Source: Plutella xylostella
Lineage: Eukaryota; Arthropoda; Insecta; Lepidoptera; Plutellidae
Direction of reading: 5' to 3'
Length of the DNA stretch: 64,000 bases
Assembly: GCF_932276165.1 (NCBI RefSeq)
Contig: NC_064009.1
Location: 2,294,001-2,358,000 of the forward strand
Made by a program: the position numbers and the translations under genes. The first letter of the stretch is position 1, and every line of letters starts with the position of its first letter. The notes under the pieces were generated by a model. The model was not told the origin of the DNA. It ran no database searches and worked only from the letters and a program-made list of their open reading frames with translations. Shown in pieces: positions 1 to 11,350 of this stretch.

Positions 1-680
1 CTTGCCGCACTCGGGGCAGCCGTAGGGCCGCGAGTCCGTGTGGATGCGCTCGTGCTGCAGCAGGGTGGACTTCTGCTTGAAGTCCTTCCCGCACGTGAGG
101 CACTTGAACAGCCGCAGTTCAGCGTTGGGGTTGTGCTTGCGCGGCTTGGGCGGCTCGGGCTGCACGATGTCGGGCAGGTGCGGCGCGTACTGCTCCAGCG
201 CGGGCTCCAGCGACAGCACGCCGCCGCCCTGCTTCAGGTAGTGCAGCGGGAACCCGCCGCCGCCCAGCATGTGGCCGGGCCGGGTCTCCTTGAAGTACGG
301 CGTGGAGTACTGCTGGCCGAGGTCGGGCTGCGGCGCGAAGCAGGGCGCACGCTCCAGGTGTTCTTGTGGCTGGAGTTGCTGCTGCTCCACTTGCATGTGC
401 TCGGGCGAGGTCTGCTGCTGCTGCTGCTGCTGTTGCTGGACCTGCTGCTGTTGTTGCGCGAGCTGGTTGGGGTCGTCCTGGGCTGGGTCGGGGGGCGGCG
501 GCGCGGGGGGGTAGGGCGAGGGCGCGGGGGACGCCAGCTGCGGCTCGGGCTGCGGGGAGGGGCCTCCGGGGCTCTGGTGCTGCATGGGCTGGTAGCCGGC
601 GTCCAGCGCGCCGCCCCACTGCGTGCCCGGCGGCGCGCGCTCCACGCCATCCTTGTAGAGAACGTACGGCGCTGTCGTGT
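1..680 (-). CDS. C2H2 zinc-finger protein, exon 2 (3' end beyond window)
   Basis: Probable DNA-binding transcription regulator. One minus-strand frame is open from 680 to position 1. It begins behind an acceptor (pyrimidine-rich tract then TTTCCAG, AG at 681-682), with the first two bases completing a split codon. The product has a Pro/Gln-rich low-complexity part (about 507-361, long Gln runs), then a charged linker, then a C2H2 finger near 110-40 with C-x2-C (KCLTCGK) and H-x3-H (HERIHT). The TDSRPYGCPECGK stretch that follows begins a second finger, so more fingers should lie at negative coordinates. The two other open minus frames have very biased Ser/Arg or Ala/Arg composition and are shadows. 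Codons are strongly GC-rich compared with the flanks. The C2H2 class is clear; the exact gene is not recognised. Confidence 0.88.
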
Positions 681-682
681 CT

Positions 683-1293
683 GGAAATAAGCAAGACAAC
701 ATGTTAGATGTGAAATCTGTCGTCATAGAAGTTGGGCCCGCAACAGTACGTTAGAAGTGAAATCTGTCGTCATATAAGTTGAGCCTTCAGAGGCAAATTG
801 AAATCGCAGTTGTGTTCAATTTCAATTGTTTTTTTGTGCCGTATGCGCAAGGGTAATATGTTTTTAAATAGCGAAGGTGAATCCTAATCAAGATCGTGCC
901 TGCCTCTATAAATTGAAATGCAACCAGCGAAATAATTAGGCTTTTCACAGAACTATAAATTTATGAAAAACGGCTTTTCATAATAACACTTTCTCAGAAA
1001 GTTGATCGTGTTTTAAAAGTGTCTTGATAAAAAGAGAAACAGTTCAGTCTCAGTGGAAATATGTGCTAATGGTGATTGTCACAAACCGTTTGTTTAACCA
1101 CCAACTGCTTTTGATTACATTTTATGGTTTAAAGTAGTGCAGAGAATTTAACATGGTATTTTAGCGTTTAGTAATCTATGATTTCGGCGATATAATCAAC
1201 TAATCAATGAAGAAAGAGTAGTTTATTATATTATGTTTCAGATGGACTAGTATTATTAACGAATACAAGTGTTTTGGTTATTTATAGTTATCA
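683..1293. other. Intron sequence, nothing recognised
   Basis: AT-rich. A short block (GTTAGAAGTGAAATCTGTCGTCATA-like, near 705-730 and 750-775) occurs twice in direct orientation. No coding potential or element ends were seen. Confidence 0.5.
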
Positions 1294-1575
1294 AAATTAA
1301 AAAACCGACTTCAAAAAACCACTAAAATGTAAGAAATAATTTAAGGTTTACACAAATTCTACTCGTATGAGACAGTACAAATATACCTAAGCAGGAACTG
1401 TTCTTTTTTGATGTTGGTGCGGTGACAAAGTAATCTGAAGAAATATGGCACCAACTTCAAAAAAGAACAGTTCCTGCTTAGGTATATTTGTACTGTCTCA
1501 TACGAGTAGAATTTGTGTAAACCTTAAATTATTTCTTACATTTTAGTGGTTTTTTGAAGTCGGTTTTTTAATTTT
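1294..1575. repeat. Long near-perfect hairpin (foldback repeat)
   Basis: Arms 1294-1420 and 1448-1575 are reverse complements over about 127 bases with only one or a few mismatches (for example T against A near 1412), around a 27-base loop. The outer ends read AAAAAACCGACTTC and GAAGTCGGTTTTTT. The same GAAGTCGGTT sequence ends the adjacent repeat at about 2,080, so this is probably a self-inverted terminal part of that family. Confidence 0.9.
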
Positions 1576-2085
1576 TTTAATTATTATTTTATTTAATAGT
1601 TTTTAGTTTATTTGTAATAATTTTCAATCAAAAGTAAGGTGAAAATGATACCAAAATGTCCTACTAATCAATACGAATCATTCAAGCCTAAACACGAAGT
1701 AGTTGCTATATACCGTTGAGGAGTTCCCCTGACTGCCTTCCGTTTCCATCATCAGATCAGCTCAAGGTCACCATCATATTTTTTTGTTATAAGAACTATA
1801 TTTACGCTCTTAATTTCATTAGAATCGGTTAATATGTGCCCAAAATTGAAATTCATACCCTGTTTTTACCCCTTTACCCACCCTTGGGGGTGAGATAAAA
1901 TTCTGAAAAAAAAATGGGACCACCTGGAAGCTCAACCCAATACAACAAAAAAATAATTTTCAAAATCGGTTCATAAACGGCGGAGTAATCGGTGAACATA
2001 CATAAAAAAAAATATATATAAAAAAAAAAAAAAAGATCCCGACGAATTGAGAACCTCCTCCTTTTTTTGAAGTCGGTTAAAAATG
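1576..2085. repeat. Lepidopteran interspersed repeat ending GAAGTCGGTT
   Basis: Contains blocks I know from many moth genomes: a 'gaggagttcccctgactgcc' section, a 'ggttcataaacggcggagtaatcgg' section, an (AT)n/A-rich tract at 2,005-2,033, and a terminal 'ctcctcctttttttgaagtcggtt'. The 123-residue open frame across 2245-1874 falls inside this repeat, is low-complexity and is not credible as a gene. The class (LINE tail or non-autonomous DNA element) is not resolved. Confidence 0.6.
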
Positions 2086-4269
2086 GAGCAATTCTTTGTC
2101 TTCTACATAACGGCTCACTCAAGTAAGAGGTGTTGTTAAACCACTTTTGCGGTTTGATGTGTGTGGTTAGTAACGTAGTTTTTTGACAACAAACTGTAAT
2201 ATTTAGTTTCAGTTTACATATTTTAGAGATCCCTGGCATACACAAAATTATTACTTATTTGTTGTGTAAGTGTTTCTTTTATTTTGACCTTTGTCTTTCC
2301 TCTAAATTTAAATGATTAATAAATTGGAATTTACCATAACCACCTTTTTATAAAAATATCACGGATCCCACCCAATACTCAATAGATTAATCAATCATAT
2401 CCGATAACAGCTCATTAACGAATAAAATACGTTACAATTCAAATAAAGAATAAAAACGACTGTTTTTATAAAACACCCATGTCATTAGTCATCGTAAATC
2501 CGATGTCTTTGTTACAAAATCGGTTCATCGATCTTTGCCCATCGATTGGGTATCGTGAATCGGCCAAAAGTATTCGAAACTAGTGTATTTGAGAACAATA
2601 CCTCGAAATCTTCATTTTAGATAGCGATATTATTGTAAAGAAAAAATGCGATTGCGAATTTTAATACCAGCAATTTAATATAAACTTTAAAAGACTGTGC
2701 TTGTGTTAAAATAACGCCAGACTATTATTAAAAATAACATGAAACAATACAATCGCACACGTCTATATAAATCGCCGACTAAGATTTATAGCGTCCAAAC
2801 ATCTGTTTATAATCGAGCTACAGATAAAATTATACAAAGATGAAATAAGACGGAAACGTGATAGGGACCAACGATTCTTTCTCCCGACAGCTAAGTCTTA
2901 ATGACGTCGAAACTGCTCTTAAATCTTGCAACAACATCGAACCCTTAAACCATATCCTTTTATAAATACAGCTTCTTTTACATCGGCGTAAAGGTCACTG
3001 TAGAATGGTTCGTGCACTAAAACGGATGGACTTTTATCCACATGTGTAGTGTCATTTCGAATCAACTTTTTTTGTCTCAACCCTTTTTAAATTATGGCTG
3101 TGGAATGACGTACGTTGCGTTACGTGGGAATGCACGTTGCAGGGGCATCCCTGACGCTTTGAAGTTTGTGGCTGAGAAAACAAAGATGCGTCAGATGTAG
3201 GTTGTGGCGCTGTAAATAATTACTGTCTATGCAGCCTGCAAAGGACCTACCTATCTATAAACATTGTTAATCTTTGCGAAACGCTACGAGCAAAGTAATT
3301 ATTTTACAGCTAGGAAGCTTTCATTAAAAAAAATATCTCTGTTGTGTGTGTGGCGACATGTTTTAAAGTTTGTGACACTTACTACGGCTGTATATCTACC
3401 TGCATGATCTCTATCCATTCCTACAGTGAATCGCCTGTGGCTATCCGTAACATCCTCAATACACAACACATAATATGTATGTACTTACTTCTACTTACCT
3501 ATATCTAAACTATCGGGCGTTATCAAAACCAGCTAATCATATTCCTACAACTCTACATATCTTTAAATCTGTTTCCTCAACCAGTAAACCCTTCACCAAT
3601 AATTACATCAGTGGTTCTGGGTTACTCTATACTGACGAAAAATTAAGAAACAAGAGCTGTCTTCCAATCGGCAGGTTTAATACAACGAGACAAGAGTCGT
3701 GGCTCGCGCAGCAGCGAGCGCTCCGACATTTCGTTTTTGCGCCATATAGAGTGACCCCAGCCATGTCGGATGTCATACATCCAGCCAACTTTCCCACTGC
3801 ACATGTACTTGCTACTTACTCATGCAACCCTAGTACCTTGCTCTTGCATGTGCGTGCAATGTATGGGAACCGAGGGTGTACAACTTTCTTTCAGGATGTG
3901 TCAGCTCGTATTGTATGAGAACTGAGGGTAATGAGAGTGATTTACTTTTTGGATATGTAAGTAGATCTTTATTATTTGGTTGGTTAATAGTAAAACAAAA
4001 CAAAATCATTATCAAAAGCACCTATTGATGGACGAGGTATGGACAGAATTATGAAGTAAGTAAAGAAGTAAGTTGTAAATTTTACAAGTTGATGAATAGG
4101 TGCTTTTAATAATTTGTGTGCTATTCTTAAATTCCATTCCAACTTCTACCGAGTAGGCCCCAAACACAACTAGGAACAACCTTGTACGTAGACTCTAACC
4201 AAAATCCTTTATAATCCTTCAATAAAAGTGAATGTGATTACAAACACAGCATCAAAAGTAGTGGTCTTG
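2086..4269. other. Intron sequence without recognisable features
   Basis: AT-rich throughout. The 147-codon open frame at 3475-3918 has no domain-like features, lacks a convincing start context and has AT-driven composition, so it is not called. Confidence 0.5.
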
Positions 4270-4289
4270 ATAATCGACTGTGGTCTCGC

Positions 4290-4400
4290 TAGGGCTGAAG
4301 GGCGCTCGGGGCTGCGCGGGCGCAGGCGAACTGGTATGGCGACCCCGCCCCCATCCTGCGCGCCGGGAGCGATAGCAGCGGCAGTGGGTTATGTTTGAGC
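4290..4400. other. GC-rich islet, unresolved
   Basis: About 110 bases of high GC and CpG in AT-rich intron. It is open in one plus frame and one minus frame, and the minus frame gives a Pro/Ser-rich peptide ending before a stop near 4,255. No consensus donor or acceptor borders it. It could be a cryptic exon, an enhancer or an unmethylated CpG islet. Confidence 0.25.
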
Positions 4401-7400
4401 TTTTTTATTTTAGATAATTTTTTTTTTCATGTACTAGTTTTACTAGATGTATATGCGTAGTGTAAATAAATATACTTTTGAAATATTAACAACTACATTT
4501 CTTTAAAAATATAGGTATATAGGTACTTACTGTATTTTTTTGGTTTAAGGTAACTTACATTAACAATTTGAACAAATCTAGTCAAAGGTAACAAAGAGAG
4601 ATACATAGCTAGTTTTAGAAACTACACTCAAGCATCGCTACATTTTTTATGAATTCTTAAACTTTAATCAACTTTTAACTACCTAACTAAGTAGTATTTG
4701 AATTGCCTCCTTCAATCATTCGTCTGCTCGCCGTAATCAGCATGACCACCGTTACAGCAGTAATAACAACAACTAGATTATATTAGCGATAAAAGGCAGA
4801 AGCTACAAGTAATTTAGGACAAATAGCCATGTAGAGCCTGAGGCTAGAATTGTTAATAATATACCGTCGACTAGACGGACTGATCATAGGAATTATCACG
4901 TATTAGCTTGGCTGGACAACGGATGCCGTAATGAAGATTGTAAAACCTGTGTAATGAATAAGGTTTTATTATAGTGCTAATATTATGTTTACTTACTGTT
5001 AGTAGATTTATAGCGCTGGTTATATGTTTTAGGTTTAGGAGTCAAGTACTAGATGATGATATTAAACGTATTATTTTGATACAGGAAGTTATTAAACTAT
5101 CCAATACAATACTGTAGAACAACGAACGTGAGCATTGCACTGGAGAACTTGTATAAGTGTTGATTTTTAATTAAGTTGTTTTTTTCATAAAAACTTTGCG
5201 TTTTTTTGCCAACGGTACACGGTTCATGGTTGGGCAAACCCGTCACTCCCGCGCCGGCGACCAAACAACTTCCAAAGATTACTCTCGATCGGGGAATCAA
5301 ATGATGAATCTGCGGTTACGATGCTGCCCCGAAATCATACACGTACGTATTTTATTGTTTACCGGTAAAAGGAAAAGATGAGTGTTATAAAAATTGGGCG
5401 CAGCTACCTTATAGCTAGGTATTTGTGTGTGTCATAGTTGTGTTTTATTATTTTTGCGATTTCATGGCTTGAGTGCGAGTCACAATCTCTGTCTACTCTT
5501 TCAGAGACTACAGTCGTGAGCATACATATTATTATGTATATGTATGTAAATAATAAAGCTTGGTGAGCTTCACCCATCCCAAGCTAACTTTGAAGCTCGG
5601 TCTCAGATCATATTCATACGAGTATTATGATTCATAAATAACTTTGTCCGGCCAGCCACCATCTTACAATGTTGATTCAAAGGATTACTTTGAAATCATA
5701 TCCAGTATCGCCTTCTCTGTTCCTACAAAGAGGTTAGACGCAGTGACGAAAATTTATAATTTTAATGATTCATCAAAGTTTTATTAAAAGGATGGTGGTG
5801 GGTAGGTAATGGCTAAGCATTTATCTGTTATAGTGATAAACATAAATGTAGAGCTTGAAACTCACACAGCTTACAAACATGTTCGGTACAGTTCAAGATT
5901 CAAGTTCAACGATAAAAAACAAGTAAAACGAGCGAATGCATAATTACGCAACGAAACCGACAGTATTTCGTGAGTCCGTTGCCTCAAAAAGTTCATTAAC
6001 AAAAAACCAAAAAGGCGTGTGAATGAAAATTACTTGAAAAAACGCGAAGAGAGTACTCGCACAAAAAGTGACCGACCCACATTGCTGACCATCTGATCTC
6101 ATCGCATCGCGATATTCGCGATCCTCGTTCATGACACGCGCTTGTAAACAAAATGTCCGCACTAAGTGCCCGAGACCGCGGCACAAAGCAAGTAACGAAG
6201 AAAAAGTGACAAGTGACACATGATTTGGCGGGAACTCGATCCGGCCGGCATTGGTTCTTTATGCCGCGATCGCCACCGGTTGTACGGCGCATACGCACGG
6301 AACGTCGTCGCGACAATTTATTTCGGTTCGGCGCAGGGCAATGCACCCCGCCGTCCCTGAGACTGCACGGAGTAAATGGGAGTAAACACGAAGCCGTATG
6401 TACAAAAAAGCACGCAAGTAGACCGGCGACAAATCAAGGCTGGTAAATATAGTTGAGGCGAGGGGGATAAAGGCTCACTTGTGCTGCAGTGGGCTAATGA
6501 ACGCTCCTGTGACAAGTGCGCCTGCTCAACTTTCAACTGCTTTGTGCTTGGAGCGGGTAATAATGCGAAATGAGCAGAAAACGTGATCAAAGACATATTT
6601 CAGCGCGGCAATGTCATATAAGTTCATTGGCGACGTTTTTTTGCAATGCAAACGGGGAAATAAATCTTTTAAACTGTTTCAGTTGTAATTAATGTTTTAT
6701 GTACGCATTTACACGTGTTAGTGAAGGCTATAAATTTGGAAAGAGTCGTGCGTGCATATGGTTCGATAACTGTGTACAAAGCTTCGGTGTTTTCAGATAT
6801 TTGTTAGGTACCAAATACCTAATTTGGTTCGGAGAACCGATCTGAATATCTCAAATAAATAAAGATAAACGCTCTTATAGAATCACAAAATGAACTTAAA
6901 GGCGTGAGTGCCTTTACCTTACCATCGTTACATAACTACAAAGTAAAAGATGCATTTTATGAGGTGTTACTAATGATATTCTAACTTTATTGCAACATAT
7001 ACTGGACTTTAGGGATATACATCCATGTATGTACCTAATTAAGTCATTTTAGAATAACCTATTAAAATAAAGCGCTAATTTGATTTCGCAACCATTTGTA
7101 CGGGACAAAGAACATCTGTATCCGCAGTATCTGCCTGTTCCAATAACAGCGCACATCGCGAACACAAAAAACAAATCACGATCGCCACTCCCGCCGAAAC
7201 TGACGTTTGACGTTTAACAAATCTTCAAAATGGCCGCGCATAATTAAAGGCGCGCAATACTGGCCATAAAACTAACGAAGCATCGGTGACGGGCCGCCCC
7301 GTGCTATTTCCGTCCATCGCCCCTCGCTCTAGAAATGCTAATGTCCTCTAGGACACTCCAGTGGGCACTCCCGTAGCTGTCATGCTTAATTGGTTGCCGG

Positions 7401-8390
7401 GGATTAGTGGAGACAGATTTTAGTTTTTTTTTTCAACAATGCACGCAGGCAAAGGTCTGTTGCGTGCAGCCTACATGCCGTGACGTTGTTATCAATTAGT
7501 GTCTGTAGTAGGATCTGTTTTTTTCTGGATTTATTTGGACGTGTGTCTGTCTGTCGAATTGTATTTTACAGGCACTCATTGAATAAGTTGCGATTTATAC
7601 GACTTTCATGAAACCTGATATATAATTAATTGCTTGACCAACACATTTGTCTTAGTCCTAGGTATCGTATATTGAACTTACAGGTGTAACTATTAATTTA
7701 TTTTTTTATTTTTGTTACAACATTATAATAATAATATATCTATCACTGTCGGTTTCAAACTGGCATAATGTGTCTATTAGACAGCAGTTAAATTTTAAAT
7801 ATGGCCACTTATTATGAGTTAAGAGTTAATTTAGATATAAGTAGTAGGATATTTCCTCGCTATATTATGATAAGTAAGTATGTATTTATTAGACGTGAAA
7901 TAACGTTTTTATTACAGTTAATTTTTAGATACTTACTCATAAGTTTCACTGGGGATAATATACATCTTTCAGCTTTTCCTGACATTCTAAAAGGCATAGG
8001 TATTTCTGTTTTCAAAATTACCATCTGCATTTACAATTTCTGTTACCCCCTGTTTATCATATTTTCGTGATACGAGTATTAATAAAGAGTGGCAGCCTAC
8101 CTACCGCCTACCTGCTGAATATATAAATAATTATTTTAGGTCATTATGTAAGAATTTCTAAATAATGCAACCGTTTAGCGTTTTTGTTCATATTTTATCG
8201 GTTGTCTGTCCTTCATTATTGAACTTTTCTGAAAACAGGCTTGACTGGTTTATCGGAGTCATAGGCGAATGAAAATATAGTGTAATTTAAATATTTATTA
8301 GAAATTTAAGTAAGTATTAAGTATGAATTTCTGTTAAGTGTTACGCTCACAAAAATAATTATTAAATACCTAGTTAATTTGATGATTATG
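4401..8390. other. Intron sequence with CpG-rich islets, no genes
   Basis: Two regions (about 6,060-6,400 and 7,120-7,330) are CpG-enriched and contain AT-rich homeodomain-like motifs next to GC-rich ones (for example AAATGGCCGCGCATAATTAAAGG near 7,230). Open frames here overlap on both strands and look like shadows. No repeat ends were recognised. Confidence 0.4.
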
Positions 8391-8534
8391 AATGTACAAT
8401 GCAGTGCACACCAGCAATATACTAGTATAGTAACACGATCTTATCACTTGAAGAAATTACTTCCAGACTACATTGCAATGATTGTTCTGAGTTAGTGTGA
8501 TTCACAAAGCACTGTGTGCACTGCATTGTACATT
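8391..8534. mobile_element. MITE with 21-bp terminal inverted repeats
   Basis: The left end AATGTACAATGCAGTGCACA (8391-8410) is exactly mirrored by the right end (8514-8534). The interior is 102 bp without coding capacity. No target duplication could be fixed, so the superfamily is unknown. Confidence 0.75.
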
Positions 8535-9284
8535 GTATAGAGCCATAAAATAAAATATGAATTTGTTGAAATTACTTCAAAAAATAAACATGAATTTAAA
8601 GAAAACAATGTTAGACACGAATTACTTTTTTGTTTGTCATAATGTTAAGTATAGACTAAACTTTACAAAAGCACGTAAAAACAACATAACATGCCGGCGA
8701 AATCCACTGTACTGTATTTAGTCTACACTTGATCTGAGTCAAGCAAAGTCAATGTCGAGGTCAGGATTATAAGAAAGATCACTTTGAAAACTAGATTTAG
8801 TCATTCGTGATGACATTATAATAGCATGCTGCATATATTTGTGTTTCATGTATCATGTTTATGCAAGTGATTGCTTTTTGTTTGTTTAAAACGGACTGTG
8901 GTTTTGTTAGTTTTGGCATTATGATGTTTGGAATGTATGTAGAAAGCATAGAGTATATTTTTTTGCGATATCCGATAAAGTTTGAATTTAATACTTACTT
9001 GGAATCTGTCGGACTTGAAGTAGTTGAAGACTGGGGACAAGTGAATAGGATATTTATGTACCTACCTACTGACATTTGTATAATTTAATCAAACGCTATA
9101 GTGTTTGTCACCGGTACGTTAAGAGGCTATGTAATTAGTTGCGGACCACAATCCCACGAAATTACACCTCCTGTCCATTTTAGAGTTAAATATACTTAAG
9201 TAAATAAAAAATATAAAATAAGTTTCATAATTTGGTAAACCCAAAAATTATAAAGCTAAAGATCGCATCCAGTGGCGTGCTTTC
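8535..9284. other. Intron sequence, nothing recognised
   Basis: AT-rich. The overlapping plus and minus open frames at 8846-9088 are mutual shadows and show no protein features. Confidence 0.5.
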
Positions 9285-9345
9285 GGAAAGGCCTACGTCC
9301 AGCAGTGGACTGCTATAGGCTGATGATGATAATAAAAAATAATAA
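9285..9345 (+). repeat. 3' end fragment of an RTE-type retroposon
   Basis: GGCCTACGTCCAGCAGTGGA followed by CTATAGGCTGATGATGATAATAA. This is the C-terminal codons and 3' tail common to lepidopteran RTE-like endonuclease/reverse-transcriptase elements. The better-preserved copy at 37,125-37,190 has the same ending. Confidence 0.75.
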
Positions 9346-9792
9346 ATATAAAAACAAATATCACCTCCATATTTGCTTTTGTTCAATCCAAAAATATGAT
9401 AATCGAAGAGATTACCAAACTCAGCGACTCAGTAACTTCCGTAGTTCGAGTTGTCGACATTTTTGTCCACAAATAGACCACGTCCCGCCGCCGTGTGTCG
9501 CCTCGCACTTCATAACTATCCGTTTGAACACGCTGTAGATTGGGTACAGAAAACACCCTGTATAATGTGATACACTTACACGCAAATTTACTACTTATGT
9601 TGCACGAGATAAGAACGGTTGAAACTCTCAAGTGTAGACTCTCTTTAGTAGACTGTATCAGTGGTTTTGAAGCTCGATATATTTAAGTTCTTAATCTGGT
9701 GTGCCATCAGATTATGGTACTTATCCAAGTGTTAAGAATGAATAATGAGTTCACCCGTTTTGGAGTTCAAATTATCACACAGAGCAATAGTA
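9346..9792. other. Intron sequence, nothing recognised
   Basis: AT-rich. The open frames at 9272-9538 and 9631-9383 overlap each other on opposite strands and have no protein-like features. Confidence 0.5.
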
Positions 9793-9794
9793 TA

Positions 9795-10028
9795 CACTCA
9801 CGGGCAATGAAAAGGTTCCACTGAGAAAAGCACCAAGTTACTCCTAAACGGAAAAGGCTAACTTAATGACGCCTTCTGCAACATTGAAGTACATTTAACA
9901 GAACATCAGGATATTACCAACTAAAAACGGTAATATTTTGTTCAAATTTAAAATTAAATGTTTGAAAAAATTGGGGTTGTTGGGTGTCGGCATTTTCGGA
10001 GTGGAACTTTTTCATTGCCCGTGAGTGT
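9795..10028. mobile_element. Tc1/mariner-type MITE
   Basis: Ends read CACTCACGGGCAATGAAAA and its reverse complement, with inverted repeats of about 38 bp and a few mismatches. TA flanks both ends (9793-9794 and 10029-10030 region), as expected for TA target duplication by Tc1/mariner transposases. The interior of about 160 bp has no coding capacity. Confidence 0.75.
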
Positions 10029-10249
10029 AGTATCTCAGATGCAAACTTACATTTCATCTGGCCTCTTGTGTCCTATGAAGAATATTTAAGATATTATGTA
10101 TTGTGTACAATAGGTTTAAAAACCGGACCAAAAGATCCCAATACTTAGGCAGACACACGGATTTAAGGATCAAACTTTTAGCTCCAAACTATAACTAGCG
10201 GACCAAAAAGAGACTAGTCATAGTCATGCATACGACGCAAGTAACACAA

Positions 10250-11350
10250 GTAGGTAGGACCTATCTAATTATGCTGGAGCTCGCTGGCGGCGCAAGGGTC
10301 CTCGAAAATGCATAATCTGTAGCAAATACTTCACCGATGTGACAACCCTGCCGTACACGGTTGAGGGTTGAACATAATGCTTCCGTATAACCGTCTGGAG
10401 TGGCTGCCGAGTAGTCATAATTAGCAGTGCACCAGTGTATAGTTGTAGCCAGGGATTTGAATGATTACAGGAGGACTAAAGAGACAACGACAACTCGACT
10501 ACGCTAAGGTTGAAGCTCTAAAAATATTGTTGTTACAATAATTATGTAGATAGGTTTTGGAACCATCAAACATAAAATATGTTGGAATGCCAAAATCCAT
10601 ACAAAAAACGGCTTTTAGCTTGAACGATTGTCGATTTAACTGTTTTGCCTCTGAAAGGTGTAGCACTAGCTACTCTCTTCCTTCTTTCGCTATATGTACT
10701 CGAAAATCACCTGGCCCTTGCCTGCACATTGTCTAGTGCCTATGTTCTGGTCTAGATGTATGTGTCTAATTATGCTGTGCCGGCAACACTGGTGCGGAAG
10801 TGTCCTTGAGAATGTATAATCTGGTAAAAATACTCTTTCAAGCTGACGAAGACCTATTCTTTGCCATGTGACTGAAGTTTTAGAGAGATGTGTTTATGCT
10901 GCAGGTATATATATATTTATTATGACTGCAAAAGGTGGAGAGAGATTGAGATATACTACTGAGAAAATGACCCAACTAATAGAGAATGTTGCTGGACCAA
11001 ACTGGAGAAATGAAGCAGTGGACCATGGAACTTACTAATATATACAAGATAAAACTATATATAGCTTAATTAGCAACAATTTGGTCATAAGCAAAGCGGT
11101 TTTGAAAGTTCAGGATTAAAAAACGAACGTCTATGAATTTGAAAAACAAAAAATATGCCTGTGTGTAAAAAATGAGCTTTCTCCAGCACAAAGCTAAGAG
11201 AATAGATATAATAGAATACCATGAACTCTCAACAAGTGAAGGGTGCTAAAGAATGCATAATCTGGTAAAAATAGTCCGGCCGGGAACCGACCGAGGACCT
11301 ATTGTCTGGGAAGACCCTTGCCGCAGCTTGAGACGGCGTCTCATACCTGA
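10250..11350. repeat. Three-copy dispersed repeat with core GCATAATCTGGTAAAAATA
   Basis: Cores at about 10,311, 10,815 and 11,254 share 'gaatgcataatctggtaaaaata' with few differences. Two also share preceding text 'tctaattatgct' and two share following text 'gacctatt(c/g)t'. Spacing is about 500 and 440 bases. The sequence between them is divergent. The nature of the repeat is unknown. Confidence 0.5.

Noticed and set aside
40..694. Long open frames on the plus strand and two other minus frames over the zinc-finger exon
   Set aside because: They are Leu/Arg-, Ser- or Ala/Arg-biased readings of a GC-rich exon. Only one minus frame gives a C2H2 finger, and it matches the splice acceptor.
1874..2245. 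123-codon minus-strand frame
   Set aside because: Lies inside an interspersed repeat with A/T runs; low-complexity product.
3475..3918. 147-codon plus-strand frame
   Set aside because: No domain, composition like the AT-rich intron, weak start context and no splice signals.
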